Shown piece by piece: positions 38,298 through 49,257 of a stretch of DNA of 64,000 nt. How positions within the stretch are numbered: the first letter of the stretch is position 1; each line of letters starts with the position of its first letter. The notes below the pieces were generated by a model that made no database searches, had not been told where the DNA came from, and saw only the letters and a list, made by a program, of their open reading frames with translations. The DNA comes from Liquidambar formosana (lineage: Eukaryota > Streptophyta > Magnoliopsida > Saxifragales > Altingiaceae): the NCBI GenBank assembly GCA_039720395.1, contig CM077833.1, forward strand, positions 25,814,271 to 25,878,270. The letters are read 5' to 3'. The position numbers and the translations under genes were made by a program.

Positions 38298-39328
38298 TTC
38301 TCGAACCTTCAAAATCTATTTTGGGTTTTTTACGTTTTTATTAAACAAATGATCTAAATTTAATTTTAGAATCGTGCTGTACAGATCGAAGTCTATAAGT
38401 CGATCCTAAGACGATTCAATACAAAAACCTTTTTTTCTTAACTTCGTCGAACCTATACCCACTCCTCTCTCTCTCTCTTCTTTTTTTAATCTTAAACACT
38501 CAATCTCTCTCACCTTTTCTTTCCTTCTCTCATCTCTTTGCCGGATATTGTGATTCAAATCCGATTTCAAAAAATGCAAGCCTTGATTGAACCAAAACAC
38601 CCCTGATCAAATAACTTTATTTTTGTGAGAAAAACTAATTAAATCTAACCAACAACACAAGGAAAAAAAATAATAATGAAGAATAATAAGACCAATTCTA
38701 CCAAAAAAATGAAACTTATCTATTGGATTTGAACTTGAAAACCTAGGTTTTTTTTTTTTATTTTTATTTTTTAATAATGATAAACATATTTAATTTTAGA
38801 AAAAACCTAGTTAAGTTTACAAAAAAAAAGAAAAAGAAACTAGCTAAGTTTACAAAAAAAACTAGCTAACTTTACAAAAAAATGAAACTTATTCATTTGG
38901 ATTTTAACTTGAAAAACATAATGACAAACCTAGCTAACTTCATAAAAACCTATCTAACTTTACAAAAAATTTAGCTAACTTTATTAAAAAAATCTAGCTA
39001 ACTTTATAAAAAATCTAACTAACTTTACCTAAAATCTAGTTAACTTTACAAGCTCTAACCTCTAGTTATGAAGCCTCAGATTTGCTCGTTCCCACATTCA
39101 CTGTCAACTCCCTTGTATTAGCTCACCCACTGTTTGAAGTTGCAATGAGGTTTTGGATCAGAAACAATCATGAGTGGATTGGTGCTAGTCAAGTTGATCG
39201 GCGAAAACCGCTAGATGGATGACTCACGTTTGCCGGCATTGTGGCTAAGATTAGAGCAAGTGAAAGAAAAGAAATAGAGAAAAAGGAGAGAGAGAGAGAG
39301 AGGAGAGTTGCTTGCATCTTGTAAAGAC

Positions 39329-39363
<35 letters not shown>

Positions 39364-41175
39364 AAGAGTGAGAAATGAAAATGATACAGGTAAGGATGGG
39401 AGATGGATGAAAGAAAATAATGAAGTGTGTTCAAGATGGCTTTGCACACTATCCATAGTTTTTCTTGAGATATGAAAACCACAGTTCTTTCTTGAGATAT
39501 GGAAATCATGTACAATTTCTTTAGATTTGAATTAAAGCTACTTTTCATGAATTTTTTTTGTATACCCCTCGGTTTAACAGTCGACTCACGGTGAGTCGGC
39601 TCATATATCTTTATCTTTAATTTTAATATTTTTAATAATTTTTGGATTACTTTTAAATCATTCGAATAATACAAATAATATTAATACGACAACACATCTT
39701 TCTTTTTGTGTTAAAAACTGCATTGCTTTTACACTCGTAAAATTTTCTCTTTTTTTTGAATTATTCCTTGTATTTTTTCGAATAACAATCATCTTACAAA
39801 TTATTCATATGATGAATAACACTTGAATCCCAAACTTATCATTATGGTGGTACCTACCCATCTATGCGTGGTGGGATATATGTGGACTACTGTTCAAAAT
39901 CCTTCAAATTTAAATCCCTTGAATAAACAAATAAATAAATAAAAATCAGAATAGTTTAGTTTGATTTAATACTAAAATAAAATGAACCCATTAGATCAGT
40001 TCTATCAAACTTGAACTGTAATTGAATTAATCATAGAATTGAATGAATCATAGAATAAAACCAAGAAGGCAACATATTTTCTATGCAAGAGTAGAATTTG
40101 CCCTCATGGGTTTATTGGCAGAAGTCTCTCCTTATTTTAGGAGACATTATATGGATTCTATGACACACATTATACTATTAAGTAGAGGACTTCCAATGAG
40201 TCCATATACAAAATTTCGATAAAGAATTACACATAATAAAATTACATAGGCCCATCAAACTTTGATATTTTCTTTAATTTTACTATATTTGATTAAAATT
40301 ATCTGTCAACTTTAATTGGTAAGTGTAGATTCATTTTAACAGATTTGTGGGTAAATTATACCAGTACGGTAATAAACTATACACTGTAAAATAGGGGAAA
40401 ACTAACAAGAAAATGGATGAGGGCATCCTCTTGGTGAACTTACCCCAAGTGCACGTAATGCCTAGGCCGATTTTCGCTGAAATATATTTTAGATGGTAGT
40501 ATATGGTACCTCAATTGCCTCCCAAATTGTATTACAATTTGCAAATTCCTCTAACAATGTTCAAACCTGCTTGTCGCTTGCTTGCGCATTTGGATTCACT
40601 TCTGTGTTTCTCCAGTGCTCTGGGCTCTGCGTCTCATTAATGACACTTAGAAGGGATTAATTTTGGATGAGTCTATGTTCACACCCTTTTTTGTTAATCT
40701 ATACCCTTCTGTGGCTTTTTGCTAATCCATACCATTTTATTGGCTCAATGGAAATCTGGAAAGGCGTGGATTAAGAAAAAAAATGTTATTAGTCTTAGAA
40801 AAGTGTGGATTAGCCACCCAAAAAAAAAAAAAAAAAAAAGGTTGAAAATAGCCTCACTCTAATTAAATTTTTTCACAGATAGAGCCTGGCTCAAAGGAGT
40901 TCACCACGACAAAGAGTAAGCAATACAATACGATGTGGTAAACATTTTACTATCCAAATAATTTCTTGTCATGTGCAGGAGGACCAAAAGCGTTGGATTC
41001 TAGCTAGGAAAGTCATGAAGTGCAGGAATCCAAGGAGCCGGCACAGCTGTCTATTATATTTTGACCGTTGAACTTGTACTCTCGTAGGCTTGAGGGTAAC
41101 TAGCTAGGTAAGGGTTTCTTAGTTTTACATCGCAATTCACAAAGGCATGTGACTGAAATCAACAATGAAAACCTT
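38298..41175. other. Intergenic spacer, AT-rich, no gene seen
   Basis: Contains an imperfect tandem array near 38800-39050 of units like CTAGCTAACTTTACAAAAAA, and GA microsatellites near 39291-39302 and 39331-39358. An imperfect short palindrome (CGACTCAC-G-GTGAGTCG) lies at 39582-39598. A 161-codon minus-strand frame (39189-39674) is a by-product of the GA repeat. The stretch 40870-41090 resembles 45905-45950 and 47010-47090, part of the duplications around the DUF247 gene. Confidence 0.5.
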
Positions 41176-41552
41176 CTAATTGGATCAAACTGAACTTTGA
41201 TGCTACAATTCGCCCTTCATTCTTGGTTCTAAGTGATATGGCTTGCAACTCGAACAGAAGTTTCCTTTATACTTGGACTATTAAAGATGTTCCCCTCAAC
41301 CCTCTTGTGGTTGAATCTAAGGTTGCCACTCTTGCTCTTGATAATATTTTATTGCAAGGCTTTTTTAATATCATCTTGGAAGGTGATGCTGATGAAGTTC
41401 TAACTTTCCTCTCCAATAGGCAGACCTTATCCCAATGGTCCATTGATTCTAATATTTGTTATTTAAAATATTTACCTACTAAATTTCATCTTTTTATTAT
41501 TAGATGTATTCCTAGAACAACTAATCATGTTGGTCATGAACTTGTCTTTTGA
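41176..41552 (+). pseudogene. RNase H-like (RVT_3) fragment of a retroelement
   Basis: An open frame of about 125 codons starts KLNFDATIRPSF and continues LNPLVVESKVATLALDNILL, IILEGDADEVL and RCIPRTTNHVGHELV. These are the typical plant RNase H-like blocks: initial FDA acidic residue, ESKAxxxAL helix, ExD and the late NxxAHxLA motif (here NHVGHELV). There is no start codon in context and no upstream domain, so it is best read as a remnant of a LINE or of a host RNase H-like gene. Confidence 0.7.
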
Positions 41553-41879
41553 GTAATCTTTTATAACTGTTTTGATAACATTTCTATTTCCAACCTCCTA
41601 CCATATGTTATAGAAGAGATCGATCATAGGAATGTTCACATTTCTAATTTATAAATCATTTGCTTTTGAGTTGAAGCTCTTTCTTTTTCTTTTGTTCTCC
41701 TCACATAGGCTCACAAGGGCCCATATAAGGAAAAGCGTACCAAATCTTCATCATAGATATGGGCATCCTTTCGTAGAAAAAGCCTGGCTACCAGCCTACC
41801 TACTCACCTACTATGAGTAATAAATGACACAATGTGGGTAAACAATTTTTTACGGGTAAGTTTATTTTACTCCAAGGTT

Positions 41880-42102
41880 TTTAGGGTGGCATAAATATTT
41901 ACCATTTAAAATGGTTTACTTATGATTTAAAGTGATTCAAAATGACTTATTTATTATCTAGTGATCACTTACTATTTAAAATATCAACTTATCATTTTAA
42001 ATAGTCTACTTACTATTTAGTAATCATTTACCATTTTAAATGATCAACTTACCATTTTAAGTGGCACACTTACTATTTGAAGTGACTAATTTACTATTTA
42101 AA
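41880..42102. repeat. Degenerate tandem repeat of about 20-25 bp
   Basis: Words such as ACTTACCATTTTAAATGATC and CTTACTATTTAAAAT recur around eight times with variation. AT-rich, no coding signal. It ends where the second MITE copy begins. Confidence 0.6.
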
Positions 42103-42324
42103 TTAGGGTTTTCTTAATGTGAAGGCACACATTAAGTTGCAATTAATAACTCAATCATTGTATGAAAAAAAAACGTGTTTTCACAATTTTTCAAGTATTT
42201 TCTCATTTTTTTCAAGCAATTTTCACCATTTACAATGTATTTTCATCATTTTCAATGCAATGATCGAGTCATTAATTGCAGCTTAACATGTGCCCTTATG
42301 GCACACGTTATGAAAATCCTTTAA
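42103..42324. mobile_element. MITE, second copy of the family at 2727-2930
   Basis: The arms TTAGGGTTTTCTTAATGTGA and, reversed, GGATTTTCATAACGTGTGCC share the GCAATTAATGACTC and ACATGTTAAGCTGCAATTAA blocks with the copy in the IFRD intron. The internal spacer matches in the opposite orientation. It is more diverged, with a shortened left arm. Confidence 0.8.
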
Positions 42325-42391
42325 AGTACAGTACCCAAATTTTTTGTTAGGGTAACATTGAATTGGCCTTTTTTTTTTTTAACACTACAAA

Positions 42392-42580
42392 CTAGGGGTG
42401 CAATTCGGCATGGGCCAGGCGTATATCTAGATCGGACCAAATTAATTAAAGGCCTCAAAAATTGGACCGGAACGGGACCAAATTCATTGGTTTTTGAAAT
42501 TGTGGCTCCAAAATCGGACCAATTAGTGTTTGACCCAGATCAAATCGGAGCAAATTGCTCGAAATGATCCAGTTCTCAAG
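42392..42580. mobile_element. Possible hAT-type terminal fragment
   Basis: Starts CTAGGGGTGCAATTCGG, like the terminal motif of many plant hAT non-autonomous elements, and continues with repeated CGGACC/GGACCAAATT words. No inverted partner or target duplication was found. Confidence 0.4.
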
Positions 42581-43043
42581 GTTTACCCAAACCAGTCAAC
42601 CAGCTACCTTTCACACTGTTTATTTTTTATTTTGCTAAGTATTTCACACTGTTTAATTACTGAGTTTATTAGTCTTCTTAATGTTCAACACCTTAACATC
42701 CAACCACCCAAGAATGCCACGTTCTTGGTGTGTTCTCAGCTAACAGTCAAAAAGGTCTATAAGACCAGTAAGATTTGATCTTAAATCAACAACGGAAACG
42801 TGATCTCACGTTCAAGGTAAGAATGAGCACATGTCCTATTACTCTGTATATTACTTAGAGCACCTCCAATGATGTGCTAATGTCATCTTTTAACAATAGT
42901 ATATTTTTGGTGTTGCTCCAATGGTGTGGTCAAAAACAGTAATAACATACCATTGTATCGTATTTAGCTATTTGACACACCCTTATGCTAAAAGAATACA
43001 AAGGTGGTCAAGAAAAAGAAAAGAGATGATAGTTGTGTCAAAA

Positions 43044-43049
<6 letters not shown>

Positions 43050-43092
<43 letters not shown>
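43050..43092. repeat. (AT)n microsatellite
   Basis: About twenty AT units following an A run. Confidence 0.95.
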
Positions 43093-43094
<2 letters not shown>

Positions 43095-43133
43095 TTGTTT
43101 AACTTACACGATCGAGCACATTGCGTCAAATTA

Positions 43134-43383
43134 TACTTCCTCCCTTCTTAATTGATTGTTTCATTTGAAAAAATAAGTTTTTTAGGAAACTTTATTATAT
43201 GTTTTCACATTAATATATATGTTTTAATATTCTAATTTTGTCTTCAAGTGTACAAAATATCGAAGAAAAAAATCATTTTAAAGATATTTTAGGAAATTAA
43301 ATAAAAAAATATTGACTTTTAAAATGTGAGTAATAATTTTGAAACATCTAAAAAAAAAAATCAATAATTTAAGAAGGGAGTGA
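43134..43383. mobile_element. Stowaway-like MITE upstream of the DUF247 gene
   Basis: The left end ACTTCCTCCCTTCTTAATTG and the reversed right end CACTCCCTTCTTAAATTATT form inverted repeats of about 22 bp. About 250 bp, AT-rich, non-coding; it ends about 375 bp before the DUF247 ATG. Confidence 0.7.
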
Positions 43384-43687
43384 ATGGCTTTTCGCACTAT
43401 GACATAGGCTAGAAATGACACAAAACTGAACAAACTACTGAAAATGCTATGTTAACTGGGTAAGGTTGGGAGTCACAGTGGCAATTTTTAATATTAAAGG
43501 GCACGTGACATATTATATACATAATGACCACCAGTCGTCATAATTCTGAAGGAGTATGAGCTCATCATAACCAATAGAAGACAGGAACTAGCTCAAGTCA
43601 CGCCCAAGGGTAAACGCCGTCACAATATAGAAATCGAGAAGATTCAAACGTAGAGAAAGGGCCATAGTTTCACCGAACTTTCGCTTT

Positions 43688-43693
43688 TATAAG
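43688..43693 (+). promoter_or_regulatory. Probable TATA box of the DUF247 gene
   Basis: TATAAG within CTTTTATAAGTACC, 72 bp before the ATG at 43760, which would give a leader of about 40 bases. Confidence 0.45.
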
Positions 43694-43759
43694 TACCATA
43701 AACACTGAACAACAAAGCAACAGAGCCCCTGTTTCTGCTTTCTTCCTTCCATTTACAAA

Positions 43760-45238
43760 ATGGGGAATAGCAAACATACCGGGCTAATCTTGCAGAAGCT
43801 ATGGAGAAGAAGGTTTCAAAGCAGCGCCGAGAGAAAAGCTCCGACGGATGAAAAATCAGGAGTTTTTCGACAGATCTGTGCCTCAAACTGTAGAGCTTCG
43901 TTGGAAGAGAAGCTAAAAACTAAGCTTGCTAGAGAAAGTGGCTCTATCTCCATCTACAGAGTCCCCACAAACATGCGTGAGGTGGAACCCAAAGCGTTTG
44001 ATCCCAATATTATCTCAATTGGCCCATATCATCATGGAGTTCCACGCTTACAAGCCATGGAAGAGCTCAAATTGCAATATTTTGGCCGTCTCTTGGACCC
44101 AAGCCGGCAAAATGTTGTCAAATTAGAGACCCTGAAGGAAGCTATGAAGAAATCAGAACAGGAAGCAAGGAGCTGCTACTCAGAAAATCTCGGACTATGC
44201 AGCGATAAATTCGTAGAGATAATGGTCCTCGATGGTTGCTTTATAATCGAGTTCTTCAGAGACTTGATGAAGCACAAATTCAAACGCGGGTCTGTCGTCA
44301 TTGAAAACTGGAAACTGCCAATAATCCGTCGCGACCTGATCATGCTTGAAAATCAGCTCCCACTGTCCGTTTTGTGCAAGTTGTTCGAATTGACAAGCAG
44401 CGATATCACACCCACGATCCCGTCATTACAAGAGCTCGCCCTTCGCTACTTTGACCCTCTGATGCCGAGAAGTTCAAAAGCTCTCGAACAGAGCATTTCA
44501 GCAGCGAAAAAAGAAAAAACAGAGCACTTCCTCGATCTCTTCCGTACTAGCATTCTCCCAGAGAGATTGTCACGAGGTAAAGAACCCTGCATGTTCCGTT
44601 CAATGACGGAGCTAAAAGAGGCCATAATCAAGATCAAGAAGGAAGCCGACTGCCAGCCATTGGACTTAAGCTTCAAAGGAAGGGTGTTGAAGATCCCTCC
44701 TCTGTACATTAACGATTACAGGGGCACTCTGTTTCGTAACTTAGTGGCCCTCGAACAGTGCCACCCGACTCGCGAACCGGACATCATGACGTATTTGTTC
44801 TTCCTTGATCGGCTCATTAACTCGGCCAAGGATGTGGAACTTCTCCACTACGCAGAGGTAATCCAGCATTCTTTGGGTAGCAACAAAGAGGTGGCTAAAC
44901 TCGTCAACAGCCTCTGCAGAGAACTCGCTAGGGACTATGATAAGTCTTATTTACACGAAGTAATTGGGAATATTGATGGCCACTGTAAAAAGCGTCACAC
45001 TGTATGGATAGCAACATTGAAGCACAACTATTTCAACAACTGGTGGGCGGGTATGTCGACTATCGCTGCTGTTTTTCTTCTTTATCTCACCCTACTGCAG
45101 ACCTTCTATGGATTTGTTGATGCTCAAGAACCCCTGAACGAATCCATGAAAACAACTCACTTCTGGCGAGTCCTTTGGAAGTCCATCACTCCCTATTCAA
45201 GTTCACCTGGCGCTAACGAAAATCCCAAAGACCATTGA
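43760..45238 (+). CDS. DUF247 family protein, single exon
   Basis: A 492-residue intact frame with no intron, normal for this plant family. A basic N-terminus (MGNSKHTGLILQKLWRRR) is followed by the DUF247 domain from about residue 64: IYRVPTNMREVEPKAFDPNI, the hallmark ISIGPYHHG, MVLDGCFIIEFFR, and IRRDLIMLENQLPLSVL. A single membrane segment lies near 428-453 (AGMSTIAAVFLLYLTLLQTF) close to the C-terminus. Biochemical function is unknown for the family; some grass members are linked to self-incompatibility, but nothing here supports that role. A truncated duplicate of its 5' region lies downstream at 46560-46940. Start chosen as the first ATG, 72 bp after a TATA-like site. Confidence 0.93.
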   Translation: MGNSKHTGLILQKLWRRRFQSSAERKAPTDEKSGVFRQICASNCRASLEEKLKTKLARESGSISIYRVPTNMREVEPKAFDPNIISIGPYHHGVPRLQAMEELKLQYFGRLLDPSRQNVVKLETLKEAMKKSEQEARSCYSENLGLCSDKFVEIMVLDGCFIIEFFRDLMKHKFKRGSVVIENWKLPIIRRDLIMLENQLPLSVLCKLFELTSSDITPTIPSLQELALRYFDPLMPRSSKALEQSISAAKKEKTEHFLDLFRTSILPERLSRGKEPCMFRSMTELKEAIIKIKKEADCQPLDLSFKGRVLKIPPLYINDYRGTLFRNLVALEQCHPTREPDIMTYLFFLDRLINSAKDVELLHYAEVIQHSLGSNKEVAKLVNSLCRELARDYDKSYLHEVIGNIDGHCKKRHTVWIATLKHNYFNNWWAGMSTIAAVFLLYLTLLQTFYGFVDAQEPLNESMKTTHFWRVLWKSITPYSSSPGANENPKDH

Positions 45239-46559
45239 GACCGATTTCAATGGATATGGACGCTTATTTAGATAAGTTCAATGCGTTTTGGCTAATCATG
45301 CATCAGTTTGATTATTGATGCGCTCCTGCCCAGTTGTATTTTGGGTTGTTTTGCTTCAAACTTTGTTTCGAAAATTCTAATTTTTATGCTTTTCTTAATC
45401 GATCATTTCTATATGGACAGTTTCTTCATTCCACAGCCTTAATGCGAATCTGTAACACGAAAATTGACACAAATGAAGGCCTCATTAAAACAATACTCAA
45501 GCAATTTATTGGAAATCTTGCGGCACACTGACTTCTCAGAATTATGCCTATCTAGTCCTCTACATATTTCATTAGGTACTCAAAATTTGGGTACATAACG
45601 CAGTAACATTTGTATATAAATTCCTTTTCGTGGAATTACAATTGGAATACCACCTCTTACTTGGGTGTGGAACACCCACAAAACGTGGGTATATGATTCC
45701 CCCCGGAGACATATTCTGGGATTTTTATTCTTTTCTAGATGCATATCAAACGCAGGTATTGGAAGGAATGGGATACCCATTCCCAAACCCTGATTTCTGT
45801 GAACCAAATGTGACCTTCGTGCACAGGCACGATTCTTCTTATCAACTTTATCTTTCTGATAAGAAGGGATTAGTCCTGTTTGCATCTCTTAATTAGCACA
45901 TCCTTTCCCAGATAGTGCCTGGCTCAGGTGAGTTAACCCCCATAGAGAATCTTGGAATTGGTAAAAACATTTTTATTACATAAAATTCCTAATGAGGTGC
46001 CTTCACAAAGTCAAGCAGCCATGACTTCACAAAGTCAAGTAGCCATATTTTCACATGCACTTATATACCTAATCATTGAAAATCCAAGAATGCCCCTGCT
46101 TCTAGGTCTTCTCAGCTCAAGTCAAGCGGCCATTTAATTGTTTTAATTTATTTTAAGAAAGTCACCATTGAATTTCTTTAACAAAGACACCAATGGATAT
46201 TGAGCTGCAATTGCTTTGTTAACTTTAAGAAAGACGCCATTGAATATCTGTCTCAAATTCAAGAGCTGCAATTGTTTTGGTTAATTTAGGAAAGACACCA
46301 CTGGATATTGAGCTGCAATGGCTTTTTGTTTACTTTAAGGACGCCATTAAATATATGTCTCAACTGCAAGAGTAACCCTCTTACGGTTTAGCCATTGAAT
46401 ATCTGTCTCAACCGCAAGAGTGACCCTCCTACGGTTTAAAGTGATAGAAGGCAATTACGGCTGTCCAATGCTCGTAATTAACGAGGGGTGCCCTGTTGAT
46501 TACAGATTCAGGATGCCCAACTCAAAAGACCAATAGAAACAAGAAATTGCAAACTTTGT
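45239..46559. repeat. Spacer with diverged tandem repeats downstream of the DUF247 gene
   Basis: From about 46150 to 46440, related blocks recur: GACGCCATTGAATATCTGTC, GATATTGAGCTGCAAT and CTCAACCGCAAGAG. The stretch 45905-45950 (GATAGTGCCTGGCTCAG) resembles 40875-40910, and 46080-46135 resembles 42685-42750 upstream of the DUF247 gene. No coding frame. Confidence 0.55.
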
Positions 46560-46940
46560 GTAATTGCTGCCAACATCACCTTGTCATTATCAGCATTCCA
46601 TCATAAGCAATTGAAAACAGGAGCTCAAGTCAGGTCCATGGCGAAAGCCATCACAATCTAGAAATCACGAACATTTATGACGGAGAGGAAGAGACAAATA
46701 TGGGTTAGGTAAAGGGATTAAGTGAATCACAGTGGTCATAATCCCCTTACTCCAATGTTTACAAATTTCTTTAAAATAGCATTGAATTATTGGTTCCATA
46801 TAAAGCAAATTTTACTGTCTACGCAATAAAACAGATCCCTTCTTTCCAAATTCTCCTTCCATTTAGAAATGGGGAAGAGAAAGCATACCAGGCTAATCTT
46901 GTTGAAAATATGAAGGAAAAAATTTCAAAGCATTGAGACT
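46560..46940 (+). pseudogene. Truncated duplicate of the DUF247 promoter and first codons
   Basis: The segment near 46618-46680 (GGAGCTCAAGTCAGG...CCATCACAATCTAGAAATC) matches the stretch near 43580-43640 upstream of the intact gene. The ATG at 46869 opens MGKRKHTRLILLKI, then a TGA stop, against MGNSKHTGLILQKL in the intact gene. Similarity ends after about 23 codons. It is a partial tandem copy with no function expected. Confidence 0.75.
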
Positions 46941-47471
46941 TGTTCTTAATACAATGATGAAAACTTGATTTCACATTTCCAACAGAAATGAACATTCACT
47001 GGATTATGGGGATGTGATCAAACTGCAGGAACCCAAGCACCACAAACAGCTACTGTTAATTTTAACTATTCAACTTGTATGATAGAAGATAAAAAGGTTT
47101 GACAACACAAAGATATGAGATAGAAATTACCAAAAATGTGGGAACAACTTGTCTGATGTGCAAATACACAATTGCCTATCTTAACCCTTTTACAAGTAAT
47201 AAGCTACAATTTCGGCCATCTAGTATCCAATGCCCTCAACTAGACCTGGCAATTGGGCGGGTATGGGCAGGTCTAAATGGGTTTCATTAAAATTTCACCC
47301 AAACCCAACCCAACCCAACCCGTTTAAGTACCAAACCTGTATAAATAGCACCCAACCCAACCCAATTATATACAAGCCCAACCCGTTTAAACCCGTTTAA
47401 TGCATGGGAACGGCTACTGCAACTCCCTCTTTGGCTCTTCTCCTTCCTCCTCTTCCCTCTTCTCCTCTTCT

Positions 47472-47503
<32 letters not shown>

Positions 47504-47584
47504 TTTTTTTTTTTTTTTTTTTTTTCCAGAACCCCCCTCCCGTCGGTGGAAAAATGGAGCCGTTGTCGGAAAAAATGGAGGGCC

Positions 47585-47850
47585 TTGCCGGAAAACACAC
47601 AGATTTGACCAGCAAGGGGAAAAAAAAAAAGAAAGAAGGAAAGAAAGAAAGAAGAGAGAAGAGGAAGAAGGACAGAGAGAAGAAGAAGAAGCACCGTCGC
47701 CGGAAAAAATGGATGCCGGAAAACACAGATCTGACCAGCAGCAGAGGGAAAAAAAAAAAGAGAGAGAGAAGAGTCGCGGGAAGAAGATGATGCGTAGGGG
47801 TGCGGAAAAATGGAGCCGTCGCCTGAAAAAATGGATGTCGGAAAGCACAG
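47585..47850. repeat. Diverged internal repeats in the hAT-like element
   Basis: Three blocks share AAAAATGGA(G/T)..., GGAAAACACAGAT or GGAAAGCACAGAT, TTTGACCAGCA or TCTGACCAGCA, and a purine-rich AGAGGGAAAAAAAA tail, spaced about 110 bp apart. Confidence 0.65.
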
Positions 47851-47920
47851 ATTTGACCAGTAGCAGCAGAGGGAAGGAAAAAAAAAAGTGGAGAGAAGAA
47901 GAGAGAAGAGTCGCACTATC

Positions 47921-48340
47921 TCACATTGTGTGATATTGGATCTCCTTGAATTTTTCTTTTTCTTTTGCCGTCAATGGACTCGAACCCCTCTTTGTCTGCA
48001 CCATTTCCAAACACACTACATTTCCTTCTACTTCCGCCTGAGCCATCATCACCCCTTTACTTATAACCGCCCTGTGCCTCCTCATATGCCCACCCAACGC
48101 CTGCCCAATCGCGAACTCCAGCCCGCAAATCGAGCACTCGTGCGTCTTCGGCTTCGCAGGCGAACCCTGGAGATCGTCATGGTGAAGGAGGTCACCGCCG
48201 GAGCCCATCATCAATCTCGGCTTCTTGTGACTCGCTCGGTGGCCGCTGAGCGCCTAGAAAGACGGGAAATGCCGGTTACAGGTATTGCACTCGAACACAT
48301 GGCCACCGACTGACTGGCTCGACTGCAAAGGAGAAAACTG
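47921..48340 (-). pseudogene. C2H2 zinc-finger (ZAT type) gene fragment captured in the hAT-like element
   Basis: Minus strand. The first finger is [28 protein letters not shown], with TAG at 48254-48256 where the family has CAG (the Q of QALGGH). After a [18 protein letters not shown] linker, the second finger is intact: [23 protein letters not shown]. Two fingers with QALGGH signatures are those of plant ZAT-type transcriptional repressors. The usual C-terminal DLNL/EAR repression motif is missing; the frame ends EIQYHTM. The upstream part of the host gene is also absent. The in-frame stop and missing ends mark it as non-functional as a ZAT factor. Confidence 0.88.
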
Positions 48341-48542
48341 TGAAGAGACTTCAGCCCTTATTGGGTTTCATTCGCACCCAATTTTTTTTATACAAACCCG
48401 ATTAGACCCAATTATTAATTGGGTTATTATGGACACCCATTTATAACCCAATTAATAAAATCACCCATCTACACCCATTTAACTTAAGCGGGTTTGGGCG
48501 AATTCGTGGGTTTAGGCATAAATTGCCAACCCTACCCTCAAC

Positions 48543-49257
48543 TAATGAGGGGTGCCCTGTTGATTAAAGATTAAGGATGGCCAAGTCAAAAGACCAATTC
48601 GGTCAGGCCGGGCATCGAGCCTTAGGCTGTTTTTGACCCTTGGCCCAACCCAATGTACAAAAAAAATACTATCCAAGCCTGCTCAATAAGCGACCGGGTT
48701 GAGCAGCCCCAGCCCTATTCCATCATCCTCCATTGAAAATGTCAGCTTTTACAATCACTAAAAAGGTTCAATTATGATTTTTTTTTTTGTCAGCTCTTCA
48801 CTTTTTAAATTCATGTTCTTATTTCTTAAATCTCATCAGTCATCACCTACTCTTGCTCAGTTTCTTGGGCTTCATATTTTCCCATGAAGCCATGTTATCT
48901 AACATGTGGTTACTTGAAAACATCAAAAAGCAATATATATATGCTTTCAGGTTAAATTTTACATTTTAAAATTCTCATCCTGTCGGCTCAATAGTTCCAT
49001 AACTGTATAAAGTTCTACGAATCTCAAACAGACCATTGAGAGGCCACCAGCTATGAGCATGTGGCTGGGAACATATTACTTGCTATATACAAACACAAGA
49101 AGCATATCGGACATGAATATAAAACAAGAGAATTACTCCTCATGATCGAAAAGGGAAGTTTATTTATACAAACTCATTACAAGTTCTCAAATATAAACTT
49201 CATTTGTTTTAATTAAATAAATATTGTATTGATAAATCCCAACTAGGGCATCCAAGG
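48543..49257. other. Spacer before the bHLH gene's 3' end
   Basis: Positions 48543-48600 (GAGGGGTGCCCTGTTGATTA...) match 46480-46545 and are the host side of the hAT insertion. The rest has GGCC/CCCAACCC low-complexity words near 48600-48710 and no coding frame. The last part should contain the bHLH 3' UTR. Confidence 0.5.

Larger units (their letters stand above)
47241..48534. mobile_element. hAT-like non-autonomous element, 1294 bp, carrying a zinc-finger gene fragment
   Basis: Starts TAGACCTGGCAATTGGGC and ends AATTGCCAACCCTA; the ends are inverted copies of a TAGRNNTGGCAATT terminus used by plant hAT elements. The exact 8-bp direct repeat CCCTCAAC flanks it at 47233-47240 and 48535-48542; 8 bp is the hAT target-site size. 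Subterminal regions are rich in AACCCA/TGGGTT words. The interior has a CTTT/T-rich low-complexity block (47460-47525), three GCCGGAAAA-type repeats (47585-47850) and the zinc-finger fragment. No hAT transposase. Large low-complexity frames on both strands (47287-47933) are not genes. Confidence 0.88.

Noticed and set aside
39189..39674. 161-codon minus-strand frame
   Set aside because: Contains Ser/Leu runs encoded by a GA/TC microsatellite; no domain or promoter.
47287..47933. Long frames of up to 209 codons on both strands
   Set aside because: Products of the CTTT/T-run and purine-rich repeats within the hAT-like element; Lys/Glu or Phe/Leu strings without a domain.
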